Source: Tumebacillus avium
GTDB lineage: Bacteria > Bacillota > Bacilli > Tumebacillales > Tumebacillaceae
Assembly: GCF_002162355.1 (NCBI RefSeq)
Contig: NZ_CP021434.1
Location: forward strand, 218,501-282,500
Direction of reading: 5' to 3'
DNA length: 64,000 bases
The translations under genes and the position numbers were made by a program. Positions within the stretch are counted from its first letter, which is position 1, and every line of letters starts with the position of its first letter. Shown here in pieces: positions 14,607 through 22,799 of the stretch. The notes below the pieces were generated by a model. The model ran no database searches. It saw only the letters and a program-made list of their open reading frames with translations, and had not been told where the DNA came from.

Positions 14607-15347
14607 TTATGTTTTTCGGGTCAAGACGTGGCGTTCGGAATGTTCGAGATGGTCAGCGATCAGCCTCGCTGCCATTTCGGCATCGCGGTTCTGGATTGCT
14701 TCGAACAGCAAGCGGTGTTCGCGGATCGACGCTTGGGGATCGGCGGCCGCTTCATGCGTGGTGCGTAAAGTGCTGCGCAGCGCTTCGGACAGCGTGTGCA
14801 TCAGGTTGAGCAGCACGTTGTTGCCGGACGCTTCGGCGATCGCGATGTGAAACTGCAGGTCGCAGGAGACCTGCTCCTCCAGCGTGTGGCGGGCCGTCTC
14901 CTGCTGCTCCAGCGCCTGTTTCATCCGCACGAGCCCTTCTTCCGTCCGACGCTCACAGGCGGCCTGCACCGCGCCTGTCTCCAGCAGGCGGCGCATCTCC
15001 AGCAGGTCGCGGAGGTTGCTGCGGCCAAGCAGAAGCGCGGCGTTCATCGGCTCGATGATCATCGTCTGCACGTCGATCTGCTGGACGAACGTGCCTTCGC
15101 CGTGGCGCAGGTCGATCAGCCCCATGCCGACCAGCGAGGAAAAAGCTTCGCGGACGGCCGCGCGCGACACGCCAAACTGTTTGGCCAGTTCGGTCATCGG
15201 CGGCAGTTTGTCACCGGGAGCGAGCACGCCGTCCTCGATCATCTGCTTGATGTGGCGGGCGACTTGCTCATAGATCTTCGTCGGTTTGCTTTTCGATTTG
15301 GCTTTTGGTTTGACTGCTTTGGCCGGTTTGGCCGGTTTGGTATCCAC
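14607..15347 (-). CDS. GntR/FadR-family transcriptional regulator
   Basis: 246 residues, GTG start behind GAGGGACG. After a lysine/alanine-rich tail (about 1-22) comes a winged helix with the GntR signature LAPGDKLPPMTELAKQFGVS and RAAVREAFSSLVGMGLIDL, then an all-helical FCD domain (about 105-240) with the ligand/metal residues in DLQFHIAIAEASGN and EHRLLFEAI. FCD regulators usually sense organic acids such as lactate or glycolate. No divergent target gene is next to it, so its regulon is unknown. Confidence 0.88.
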   Translation of the reverse strand: MDTKPAKPAKAVKPKAKSKSKPTKIYEQVARHIKQMIEDGVLAPGDKLPPMTELAKQFGVSRAAVREAFSSLVGMGLIDLRHGEGTFVQQIDVQTMIIEPMNAALLLGRSNLRDLLEMRRLLETGAVQAACERRTEEGLVRMKQALEQQETARHTLEEQVSCDLQFHIAIAEASGNNVLLNLMHTLSEALRSTLRTTHEAAADPQASIREHRLLFEAIQNRDAEMAARLIADHLEHSERHVLTRKT

Positions 15348-15401
15348 AGGCGTCCCTCGACTCAGATGAAGTTTGATTTATTATATTATAACACGATGAA
15401 A

Positions 15402-16046
15402 CTACCGAATGTAAGAAGCGAGGTTGCGGGCGATCAGCGCGTGTCCGGCGTTGTTCGGGTGGATCGGGCGGCGGAACGGGCGCAAGGCGTCTTCGATCCG
15501 CCCGGTGCCGTAGCCGTCGACCAGCGCCGGCTGGCTGCCTTCAAACCAGTTGTGCAGAGGAGCGAGACCGGTGCCGAGGCGTTTGGCTGTCTGTGCCGTG
15601 ACGCGGTTGAGGGCGGCGATGCCTTCGACCGCGACGGGAGAATTGGGGAACGGGTTGAACTGGGTGCAGAGGATGATGCGGGCCTTGCTGTTTTGGCGGA
15701 CGGTGGTGACGATGCGCTCCAGGTTGCTGTTGTAGGTGGCGAGCAGACCTCCGATCGCCGTTTGCACCGGCTGGCCGCTCGTGACGATTCCGGCTGCGGC
15801 CTGCAGCAGATCGTTGCCGCCGATCCAGATCGTGACGGTGGTCGAGCTGCGCAGCACGCCCTGCGCCTGCGGTGTGACGGCAGCAAGCGCGCTGCTCGTC
15901 CAGCCGTTTTGAGCGATCACGCGAAGCTCTGCCGCTCTCCCCCGCTCTTTCAAGCCTTGCACGATGCGCGACGGGTACGCCAACATAGGCGTTGTGGCGC
16001 TCATTCCGGCCGTCGTCGAATCGCCCATGGCGGTATACAGGATCAT
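15402..16046 (-). CDS. SGNH/GDSL hydrolase
   Basis: 214 residues with block I MGDSTTAGMSATTP (catalytic Ser in GDST), block III TIWIGGNDLLQAA (Asn of GxND) and block V HPNNAGHALIA (Asp replaced by a HPN context, catalytic His present). Cytosolic, no signal peptide. It probably hydrolyses an ester; substrate unknown. ATG after GGAGGTGAAACT. Confidence 0.86.
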   Translation of the reverse strand: MILYTAMGDSTTAGMSATTPMLAYPSRIVQGLKERGRAAELRVIAQNGWTSSALAAVTPQAQGVLRSSTTVTIWIGGNDLLQAAAGIVTSGQPVQTAIGGLLATYNSNLERIVTTVRQNSKARIILCTQFNPFPNSPVAVEGIAALNRVTAQTAKRLGTGLAPLHNWFEGSQPALVDGYGTGRIEDALRPFRRPIHPNNAGHALIARNLASYIR

Positions 16047-16138
16047 AGTTTCACCTCCCCGCAGTTTTCCCGGATACTAAAGCATATGACTCAGCAGTCC
16101 AATCGGCGTGGACAGGAGCCTGCGCCGAGAAAAAAGCG

Positions 16139-16176
16139 AAGAGACTCAGTCCCTAGGGACTGAGTCTCTTTTTTCA
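16139..16176. terminator. Strong bidirectional terminator after kamA/ablA
   Basis: AAGAGACTCAGTCCC / GGGACTGAGTCTCTT, a perfect palindrome with T runs on both sides. Confidence 0.9.
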
Positions 16177-16184
16177 GGCGAAAG

Positions 16185-17501
16185 TTATGGCAGGATCGGA
16201 AGTTCGCTTTGCTCTTTCGGACGTCGGCGAATCATCGTTTTGGGTTCCAAAGAGAGCTGTTTGTCGCTGAGCAGGCGGGCAACTCCGATCTCGTTGTCGG
16301 TGCTGTGGTCGTGCGTGCAGGTCGGAGGGCAGCCCTGATCTTCATAGGTCGGTTCATGATAGGTCGAGATGATCCCTTCGAAGTTGCGCAGGATGACTTT
16401 GCCGTGACCTTGAGAGATCAGATATTGCGGCATGACCGGGATCTTGCCTCCTCCGCCCGGCGCGTCGACGACGAAGGTCGGCACCGCATAGCCGGACGTG
16501 TGGCCGCGCAGTCCTTCCATGATCTCGATGCCTTTGGCGACGGTGGTGCGGAAATGCTGAATGCCTTCCGACAGATCGCACTGGTAGATGTAGTACGGGC
16601 GCACCCGGTTGTATACCAGCTGGTGCAGCAGATCTTTCATGATGTGCACGCAATCGTTCACCCCGCGCATCAGCACCGACTGGTTGCCCAGCGGGATGCC
16701 CGCATCGGCGATCTTGTGGCAGGCGGCGATCGCTTCCGGCGTCAGTTCATCCGGATGGTTAAAATGCGTGTTGATCCACACCGGATGGTATTTTTTCAGC
16801 ATGTTCACCAGATTGTCGGTGATGCGCTGCGGGAAGACGACCGGCGCGCGAGTGCCGATGCGGATGATCTCGACATGCGGGATCGCGCGCAGGCTGGAGA
16901 TGATGTACTCGAGGATCTTGTCGTTGACCAGCAGTCCGTCCCCGCCCGACAGCAGGACATCGCGCACCTGCGGCGAGCGGCGGATATAGTCGATCGCCGC
17001 ATCGAGCTGCTGCTTGGGCACCGACTGCCCGACCTGTCCCGAGAAGCGGCGGCGCGTGCAATGACGGCAATACATCGAACACTGATTGGTGATCAAAAAC
17101 AGCACCCGGTCCGGATAGCGATGCGTCAGCCCCGGCGCGGGGGCATCTTCATCTTCATGCAGCGGGTCTTCCATGTCCCACGGCGAACGCATCAGTTCGT
17201 CCGACATCGGCACCGCCTGCAGGCGCACCGGACAGGCCGGATCATCCGGGTCCATCATCATCGCGTAATAAGGCGTGATGCGCAGCGGGATCGACTGCTT
17301 CACATTCTCGATCCCGACCCGCTCCGCATCGGTCAGGTTGATCACCTGCTCCAGCGTCTCCAGATCGTTGATCGTGTGCGTCAACTGCCACATCCAGTCG
17401 TTCCACTGCTCATCGGTCACATCTTTCCAGATCTCCACATCGCGAAAATGCCGTTGCTGTTTCCCATACACATGTTGCCGATTGTCTGTCCTCGTATCCA
17501 A
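16185..17501 (-). CDS. ablA: Lysine 2,3-aminomutase
   Basis: A radical-SAM, PLP-dependent enzyme converting L-lysine to L-beta-lysine. 438 residues with the [4Fe-4S] motif CSMYCRHCTRR, the SAM-domain stretch VLLSGGDGLLVND, RIGTRAPVVFPQRIT and a C-terminal PLP-binding lysine segment (PVMPQYLISQ). The start is TTG behind AAAGGGG. It is the last gene of an operon that begins with ablB, so its product feeds acetylation to N-epsilon-acetyl-beta-lysine, an osmolyte, rather than only lysine catabolism. Confidence 0.93.
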   Translation of the reverse strand: MDTRTDNRQHVYGKQQRHFRDVEIWKDVTDEQWNDWMWQLTHTINDLETLEQVINLTDAERVGIENVKQSIPLRITPYYAMMMDPDDPACPVRLQAVPMSDELMRSPWDMEDPLHEDEDAPAPGLTHRYPDRVLFLITNQCSMYCRHCTRRRFSGQVGQSVPKQQLDAAIDYIRRSPQVRDVLLSGGDGLLVNDKILEYIISSLRAIPHVEIIRIGTRAPVVFPQRITDNLVNMLKKYHPVWINTHFNHPDELTPEAIAACHKIADAGIPLGNQSVLMRGVNDCVHIMKDLLHQLVYNRVRPYYIYQCDLSEGIQHFRTTVAKGIEIMEGLRGHTSGYAVPTFVVDAPGGGGKIPVMPQYLISQGHGKVILRNFEGIISTYHEPTYEDQGCPPTCTHDHSTDNEIGVARLLSDKQLSLEPKTMIRRRPKEQSELPILP

Positions 17502-17517
17502 AAATCAGTTCCCCTTT

Positions 17518-18030
17518 CTATTTCACCAGCGAAGCCCAGAATCCACCGCGAAAGTGCGTTGGCTCATAGGAGATGACAAACGCCTTCGTATCGTTTTGCT
17601 CCAAATAAGCAAGCAGTTTGCGGTGGTTCCTTCGCTTCGTCAACACATTCATCATCAAACGGTGTCCGTCCCGTCCCTCCGCATGCCACGACGTCACACC
17701 ATAGCCCTGTTCGCGCAGGCGCTGCGGCAGCGTGTCATGCAAGGAATCGATCACGATCTGCACCGTCAAATACCCGAGCGCCAGGCGCTCTTCGATCTTG
17801 GAGCCCACGATCACCCCGCAGCCGTAGCCCAGGCAGTAGCAGAGCAGGTTGAGCGGGTCGTCGAGACGGTCGAGCACAAGCGACAGGCCGGAGACATAGA
17901 CGAACACTTCGCCCATCGCCAGAATGGAAGCTGCTGTGCGCATTCCTTTTAAGAGCAGAATCATGCGGATCGTAAAGAAGGAGACGTAGAGGATCTGAAT
18001 GCCGAAAATCAGCAGCAGCCCCATGATCAT
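17518..18030 (-). CDS. UPF0316 (DUF5698/DUF2179) membrane protein
   Basis: 170 residues with three membrane segments ([25 protein letters not shown] and following) and a C-terminal DUF2179 domain. Its start overlaps the stop of the ABC ATPase gene (ATGA), so it is co-translated within the osmolyte operon. Function of the family is unknown; presence here suggests a link to osmoadaptation or lysine transport. Confidence 0.82.
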   Translation of the reverse strand: MIMGLLLIFGIQILYVSFFTIRMILLLKGMRTAASILAMGEVFVYVSGLSLVLDRLDDPLNLLCYCLGYGCGVIVGSKIEERLALGYLTVQIVIDSLHDTLPQRLREQGYGVTSWHAEGRDGHRLMMNVLTKRRNHRKLLAYLEQNDTKAFVISYEPTHFRGGFWASLVK

Positions 18031-18755
18031 ATCTGCCGCACCGCCCGCAGGAAATCTTGTGTCTTCTGCTCTTGCGGCGCTTCAAAAATCTGCTCGGGCG
18101 TCCCCTCTTCGGCGATCACGCCGTCCGCCATAAAAATCACCCGGTCGGCCACTTCGCGGGCAAATCCCATCTCATGCGTGACGACGACCATCGTCATGCC
18201 CAGCCGGGCCAGCTCTTTCATCACCGCGAGCACCTCGCCGACCAGCTCCGGGTCGAGCGCCGAGGTTGGCTCGTCGAACAGCATCGCCTGCGGCTGCATC
18301 GCCAAGGCCCTCGCGATCGCCACCCGCTGCTGCTGTCCGCCGGAGAGCTGGCTCGGATAGCTCGCTTCCTTGTCGGCCAGCCCGACTTGTGACAAGATCA
18401 TCCGCGCAGTTTGAATCGCAGCGTCCCGTTTCTCTTTTTTCACATGCACCGGCGCTTCGATGATGTTCTCCAACACCGTCCGGTGCGGGAACAGGTTGAA
18501 CTGCTGGAACACCATCCCGACTTTCTGCCGGGCGCGGTTGAGGTCTGATCGCTGAACGTCGATCGCTTCTCCGTCCAAGGTGATCGTGCCGCGATTCGGG
18601 ATCTCCAGGCAATTTAAACAGCGCAGGAGCGTGCTTTTGCCGGAGCCGGAAGCGCCGATCAACACCACCACTTCTCCCGGCTCGACATGAAAATCAATTC
18701 CGCGCAATACGTGCAGCTCGCCAAACGATTTGTGCAGCCCTTGCACGTCAATCAT
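18027..18755 (-). CDS. Amino acid ABC transporter ATP-binding protein (GlnQ-like)
   Basis: 242 residues with Walker [11 protein letters not shown]-loop FQQFNLFPH, signature [15 protein letters not shown] and Walker [15 protein letters not shown], then the switch His in VVTHEMGFA. It belongs to the polar amino acid uptake family. Start overlaps the end of the permease gene by 8 bases. Probably imports lysine for the ablA/ablB pathway. Confidence 0.93.
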   Translation of the reverse strand: MIDVQGLHKSFGELHVLRGIDFHVEPGEVVVLIGASGSGKSTLLRCLNCLEIPNRGTITLDGEAIDVQRSDLNRARQKVGMVFQQFNLFPHRTVLENIIEAPVHVKKEKRDAAIQTARMILSQVGLADKEASYPSQLSGGQQQRVAIARALAMQPQAMLFDEPTSALDPELVGEVLAVMKELARLGMTMVVVTHEMGFAREVADRVIFMADGVIAEEGTPEQIFEAPQEQKTQDFLRAVRQI

Positions 18756-19401
18756 AGCGTTTCGCCCTCCTTTCGATCCGATGGACGAGGAAGGTGAAAA
18801 TCATCACCAGCACGAGGTAATACAGCCCGGCGATCGTGTAAAATTTCATCTCTTCCAGCGTGGTCGCCGCATAGCGCATCGCCCACATAAAGAGCTCTTC
18901 CATCGTGATAAAAGCGGCGAGCGACGAGTCTTTCAACCCGATGATAAACTGGTTGCCAAGCGCCGGTATGATCCGCTGAAACGCTTGCGGCAAGATGATC
19001 CGCCGCATCGCCAAGCCTTTGGACATGCCAAGCGATCTCGCCGCTTCCATCTGCCCTTTGTCGATCGACTGGATGCCGCCGCGAAAGATCTCCGCGATAT
19101 AGGCGCCGCTGTGTACCGCCAAAGCGATCACCGCCGACCAGAACTGGCCGAAGTCGACGATCGAGACCAGCCCGTAGTAGATCGCAAACAACTGCACGAT
19201 CAAAGGGGTACCGCGAATCACCGTGATGTAGAGATTGGTGATCCCGCGCAACACCGGGTTGCCCGACAGTTTGAGCAGGCAGAAGATCAAGCCGATGATC
19301 GTGCCGAGCGCAAGCGATGCCAGTGTGAGCTCCAGCGTGACCAGAGCGGCTTTGGCGAAGATCGGAAACGTCTCGACCAAGGTTTGCAGAAAATCGATCA
19401 T
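18748..19401 (-). CDS. Amino acid ABC transporter permease
   Basis: 217 residues, five membrane segments, with the EAA loop [20 protein letters not shown] (HisM/GlnP type). Start ATG after AGGGGCGG. Twelve bases separate it from the binding-protein gene; order is binding protein, permease, ATPase. Confidence 0.92.
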   Translation of the reverse strand: MIDFLQTLVETFPIFAKAALVTLELTLASLALGTIIGLIFCLLKLSGNPVLRGITNLYITVIRGTPLIVQLFAIYYGLVSIVDFGQFWSAVIALAVHSGAYIAEIFRGGIQSIDKGQMEAARSLGMSKGLAMRRIILPQAFQRIIPALGNQFIIGLKDSSLAAFITMEELFMWAMRYAATTLEEMKFYTIAGLYYLVLVMIFTFLVHRIERRAKRYD

Positions 19402-19412
19402 CTGCGCCGCCC

Positions 19413-20189
19413 CTATTTGGAAATGTCGCGGTCAAAATATTTTTGTGAAATCTTGAGGTACGTGCCGTCCGCCTGGATCTTTTTCAGCGCCTGATTCACT
19501 TTTTCACGAGTGGCATCATCATCGGAGCGGAAGGCGATGCCCATTTTTTCCGCGTAGAGCAGTTCGCCGGCCGCTTCGACGTCGATTTTCATCTGCTGCG
19601 AGGAGAGGATGCCGACCAGCCGATCGGTGATCACCGCATCGACACGCCCATCGGCCAGTTCGCGCAGAGCTTTGTTGTCCGAGTCGTAGGAAGCGATGCT
19701 GTTCGTATATTTGCGCGCTTCCTGTTCATAGGTGGTCGAGATGGTGACGCCGATTTTCGTTTGCTTGGTCACGTCGTCGATCGACTTGATGTCCGAGCCC
19801 GGCAGCACGAACAGCTGCGCGCCGGAAAGATAATACGGGTCGGAGAAATCGACCTCTTTTTCCCGCTCTTCGGTGATGCCCATCGAGCCGAGAATGGCAT
19901 CGTACTTCTTCGCGTTCAGCCCGGAGATGATCCCGTTCCACGGCGTGGCGACGGGCTTGGGTTCAACGCCCATCTCTTTGGCCAGCGCCTGGCCGATCTC
20001 CACGTCGAAGCCGGTCAGCTCGGTCGTTTTTTCGTCGTAGTAGTTAAAAGGCTTATATTGGCCTGACATCGCAAACGACCACTCCGGCTGGCCGCTCTTG
20101 CTGCCCGTCTCTTCGCTGCAGCCGGTCAGCACCAGCCCTCCTGCCATCATCACGCTGAGCATCAACGGCCAGCTTCTTCTCAAGAACAT
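19413..20189 (-). CDS. Amino acid ABC transporter substrate-binding lipoprotein
   Basis: 258 residues with a lipoprotein signal (MFLRRSWPLMLSVMMAGGLVLTGC; lipobox LTGC) and a family 3 solute-binding fold: SGQYKPFNYYDEKTTELTGFDVEI, AILGSMGITEEREKEVDFSDPYY, ITDRLVG. I chose the ATG at 20187-20189, since AAAGGGGGCG precedes it; the frame extends to 20213 and overlaps the ablB end. The ligand is a polar amino acid, plausibly lysine from context. Confidence 0.9.
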   Translation of the reverse strand: MFLRRSWPLMLSVMMAGGLVLTGCSEETGSKSGQPEWSFAMSGQYKPFNYYDEKTTELTGFDVEIGQALAKEMGVEPKPVATPWNGIISGLNAKKYDAILGSMGITEEREKEVDFSDPYYLSGAQLFVLPGSDIKSIDDVTKQTKIGVTISTTYEQEARKYTNSIASYDSDNKALRELADGRVDAVITDRLVGILSSQQMKIDVEAAGELLYAEKMGIAFRSDDDATREKVNQALKKIQADGTYLKISQKYFDRDISK

Positions 20190-21070
20190 GATGCCGCGCC
20201 CCCTTTCGCCCACAAGTTCATGTCTTCCAAACCGCCGCAGATGTCGCAGTTGTTGATCAAGCGGCCGCGGTAGGTGTAGCCCATCTCATGCAGCACCCGG
20301 TTCATGCCAAACGACTTGGCGCGGGCGATGGAAAATAAGCTCCTGATCTGCTGGCTTGCCAGTTCCTCTTCCAGCTTCACAAACAGGTGGCTCATCAGCC
20401 CGTACCCGCGATACTCGGGCAACGTGGCGCAGTTGGTCATCTCCGCGTTGCCGGCCATGCGGTCAATCTCCGCGCCGGCTGCGCTGACGATGCGCTTTTT
20501 CCCGTCGCGGATCAGCACAAAGATGTCGTTTTGCATCGACTTCGCCAGATACTCCGGGTCGGTCAGCGGGCTTGGATAGGTGTCAAAAACACGCGCAAAC
20601 AATCTCACCAGCTCAGGAACATGTTTTTCGGTGCCAACTTCAAGGGTCAGATCGGGTGGCAATTCACGCCGCTTCGCCGGCTGTTTGTGCAGGATCACTT
20701 TTTCGAGGATCTCCTCTTCTTCCTGCCAGTGGCGGCTCAGCTGCCGTTTGGCATCGAAAAACTTGCTCATGTAATACACCGGTTCGCCTTGAAAAAAGGA
20801 CGGGATCGTGCCTTCCATCACAAAGCCCAGTTTCAAAAAACTTTGCCAGTCCTGCTCGCGGGCCTGCACGATCAGTTTGCCGAACTCGTGGTTGCGGCAC
20901 AGATCGAACAGCTCTGCCACAAACGGCGCCACATCCTTCCACCAGTAGCGGTGAATGATCAGCCTGCGGTTGATCGTGTCGATGGAGCAAGTGTAGGAAT
21001 GATTTTTCGTTTGCTTGCTCCCTTTGATAATAGTCGGGCGTTCCATGAGTTTCTGAAAAGCAAGTGCCAT
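20180..21070 (-). CDS. ablB: Beta-lysine N6-acetyltransferase
   Basis: 296 residues. The N-half is the AblB-specific domain (SYTCSIDTINRRLIIHRYWWKD, VQAREQDWQSFLKLGFVMEG). The C-half is a GNAT domain with the acetyl-CoA loop TLPEYRGYGLMSHLF. The end shows INNCDICGGLEDMNLW, typical of AblB. It acetylates beta-lysine to N-epsilon-acetyl-beta-lysine. It is the first gene of the operon, with GGAGG before the start, behind a c-di-AMP riboswitch. The second ATG (21068-21070) is better spaced than the first. Confidence 0.9.
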   Translation of the reverse strand: MALAFQKLMERPTIIKGSKQTKNHSYTCSIDTINRRLIIHRYWWKDVAPFVAELFDLCRNHEFGKLIVQAREQDWQSFLKLGFVMEGTIPSFFQGEPVYYMSKFFDAKRQLSRHWQEEEEILEKVILHKQPAKRRELPPDLTLEVGTEKHVPELVRLFARVFDTYPSPLTDPEYLAKSMQNDIFVLIRDGKKRIVSAAGAEIDRMAGNAEMTNCATLPEYRGYGLMSHLFVKLEEELASQQIRSLFSIARAKSFGMNRVLHEMGYTYRGRLINNCDICGGLEDMNLWAKGGAASCS

Positions 21071-21149
21071 CATCTACCTCCAATATTCTGTTTTTTGTCA
21101 CCGGTCATAGTACATCCATTTATAGTACACAGTTATAGTATGAGGACAG

Positions 21150-21213
21150 AAAAAGACCGATGTACACCTCTCCTTTTGAACCGAAGGCTCCAAAGGAAAA
21201 GTCTGCATCGGTC
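21150..21213 (-). terminator. Riboswitch-linked terminator upstream of ablB
   Basis: On the minus strand, GACCGATG (21206-21213) pairs with CATCGGTC (21155-21162), enclosing an inner TTTTCCTTT/AAAAGGAG pairing, then a run of T. Placed between the riboswitch and ablB, it fits ligand-dependent transcription termination. Confidence 0.85.
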
Positions 21214-21242
21214 AGCGCATGCAAAGACCATTCGATTGAACC

Positions 21243-21378
21243 TTCCCTGCTTTAGCCGGCGAAGTTAGCTGACGGGTAGGATGGCAGAGAAGCTATCTCA
21301 TCCCTCTTGGCATGCCAAGATTAACCCCAAGTAACGTGGTTCCTCCGCTTCTGATTGCTCAGAATTAGGCCGTTGTTT
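21243..21378 (-). ncRNA. Cyclic di-AMP (ydaO/yuaA-type) riboswitch
   Basis: The minus-strand sequence contains the conserved ydaO blocks in order: GCGGAGGAACCA, GGGGTTAATCTT, a variable hairpin with AGAGGGATGAGATAG, and CCCGTCAGCTAACTTCGCCGGC. These match the class in order and spacing. A terminator follows at 21150-21213, before ablB. c-di-AMP riboswitches commonly switch off potassium and osmolyte uptake genes at low osmolarity, consistent with this operon. Confidence 0.88.
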
Positions 21379-21550
21379 TGCTTACAGTATTATGTTACCG
21401 CGCTTTCATCCTATGGGTCAAACGCGTCAAATGTGCCTCTCCCATGGCTAACTAGGCTGACCAAGGCTCCCTCCCCCTGACCCTTGGGATCTGGCAAAAT
21501 CCTCCTTGATCCTCTCAGATGCGACCGAAGTCCCATGATTCGACATATTT

Positions 21551-21592
21551 TGAAAAAAGGACTGCTGCAAGGTGCCGCAGTCCTGATTTTTG
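21551..21592 (-). terminator. Terminator after the serine hydrolase gene
   Basis: AGGACTGC / GCAGTCCT stem with A run to the left, giving a T tail on the minus strand. Confidence 0.75.
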
Positions 21593-21597
21593 TCCGT

Positions 21598-22695
21598 TTA
21601 GTCGTTAAACACTTTTTTGTGAAACGCCCGCGTCCAGTCGGACAAGCCGTCGCTTTGGCTGCCTTGCGGGGCGTTGGTCAAGGTGACAGAGGTGAGTTTG
21701 CGCACCGGATCACACCAGAGGGAACAGCCGCTCGCAGAGAGCTGGCCGTAGGACAGCATCGGTGCGCGCTCCCCTGCCGGACACTGCGCGGTCGCCGTCT
21801 CCCAGCCGAGGCCAAAGCTCTGCCCCTGCCAGACGGCATGCGAGTTGACGGCGAGCGAGACGAGGGTGGTGTCCAGATAGCGCTGGCGCTGGTGGATGCC
21901 TTTGCGCACCCACATCTCCGCATAGCGGGTCAGGTCGAGCGCGGTGGAAAACAGCCCGGCATGCCCGGCGACCCCGTCCAGCCCGTAAAAAGCGTTTCCG
22001 TCCTGCGCTTCCCCGCACAGCGTGTGGTCACGCCACGGAAACGATGCGTGCCGCCCGGTCGCCGCCACGCGGCGCTGCTCCTGCTCATTGCCCGTCTCCG
22101 TCACGGCGCAGAGCTCCGGCGGCAGGCCGTCTCCTTCGGCAAACGACGTCTGGTACAGCTCCAGCGGACCAAAGACGAGCCGCTCGCAGACTTCGGCAAA
22201 CGGACGGTCCCAGATGCGCTCGAGCGCAAAAGCGAGCAGCATGTAGCCGAGATCGCTGTTGATCAGCCGCTCGCCCGGCGTCGATTCCAGCGGCGTGTCG
22301 GCCATGGCGCGCAGAAACGCTTTGACGCCTCGCGCTTCCAGGAACAGAGGTTTCCACGCCGGCAGCCCCGAAGCGTGCGACAACAGGTGGAAAAAGGTGA
22401 TCTGGCCTTTGGCATGACGGTCGACGCCGGTGGCCAGCTCCGGCAGGAAGCGGGCGACCGGGTCGACGAGCGTCAGTTTGCCGAGCTGCACGGTGCGCAG
22501 CACGGCGGGGAGCGTCGCGACCACTTTGGTCAAGGTGGAGATGTCAAAGCGGGTTTCGATCGACATTGCGCGCTCCTGCGCAGGGTCGGCAGATCCGTGC
22601 GCTTCGTAAAACAGCGGGTCGCCGTTGCGCGCCACACAGACGACAGCGCCGGGGAAAATGCCCTTGGCCACACCTTGCATGATCGTATCTCGCAT
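21598..22695 (-). CDS. Beta-lactamase-fold serine hydrolase (class C/esterase-like)
   Basis: 365 residues without a signal peptide. Catalytic SxxK is STLTK (about residues 53-57, in RFDISTLTKVVATLPA). The family Tyr motif appears as SDLGYM, and GHAGLFSTALDLTRYAEM is a typical family stretch. The KTG-like triad is replaced by LTNAP near the C-terminus. Members include esterases, D-amino peptidases and stand-alone penicillin-binding homologues; being cytosolic it is not a resistance enzyme. It lies directly downstream of the NRPS gene but the two are separated by a terminator. Confidence 0.85.
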   Translation of the reverse strand: MRDTIMQGVAKGIFPGAVVCVARNGDPLFYEAHGSADPAQERAMSIETRFDISTLTKVVATLPAVLRTVQLGKLTLVDPVARFLPELATGVDRHAKGQITFFHLLSHASGLPAWKPLFLEARGVKAFLRAMADTPLESTPGERLINSDLGYMLLAFALERIWDRPFAEVCERLVFGPLELYQTSFAEGDGLPPELCAVTETGNEQEQRRVAATGRHASFPWRDHTLCGEAQDGNAFYGLDGVAGHAGLFSTALDLTRYAEMWVRKGIHQRQRYLDTTLVSLAVNSHAVWQGQSFGLGWETATAQCPAGERAPMLSYGQLSASGCSLWCDPVRKLTSVTLTNAPQGSQSDGLSDWTRAFHKKVFND

Positions 22696-22755
22696 TCTAT
22701 GTTCCCTCCCTGGTTTATTACTAAGATCCTATGCGGGAGGGAGGCCTGATAAGAC

Positions 22756-22788
22756 AAAAACCTCGTCCCCACAATTGCGGGGACGAGG
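22756..22788 (-). terminator. Terminator after the NRPS gene
   Basis: CCTCGTCCCC-acaattgc-GGGGACGAGG with A run on the left, so T tail on the minus strand. Confidence 0.88.
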
Positions 22789-22799
22789 TCGTGCAGAAC

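Noticed and set aside
16209..17576. 455-codon plus-strand ORF opposite ablA
   Set aside because: His/Arg-rich antisense shadow with no ribosome site; the minus strand is a clear lysine 2,3-aminomutase.
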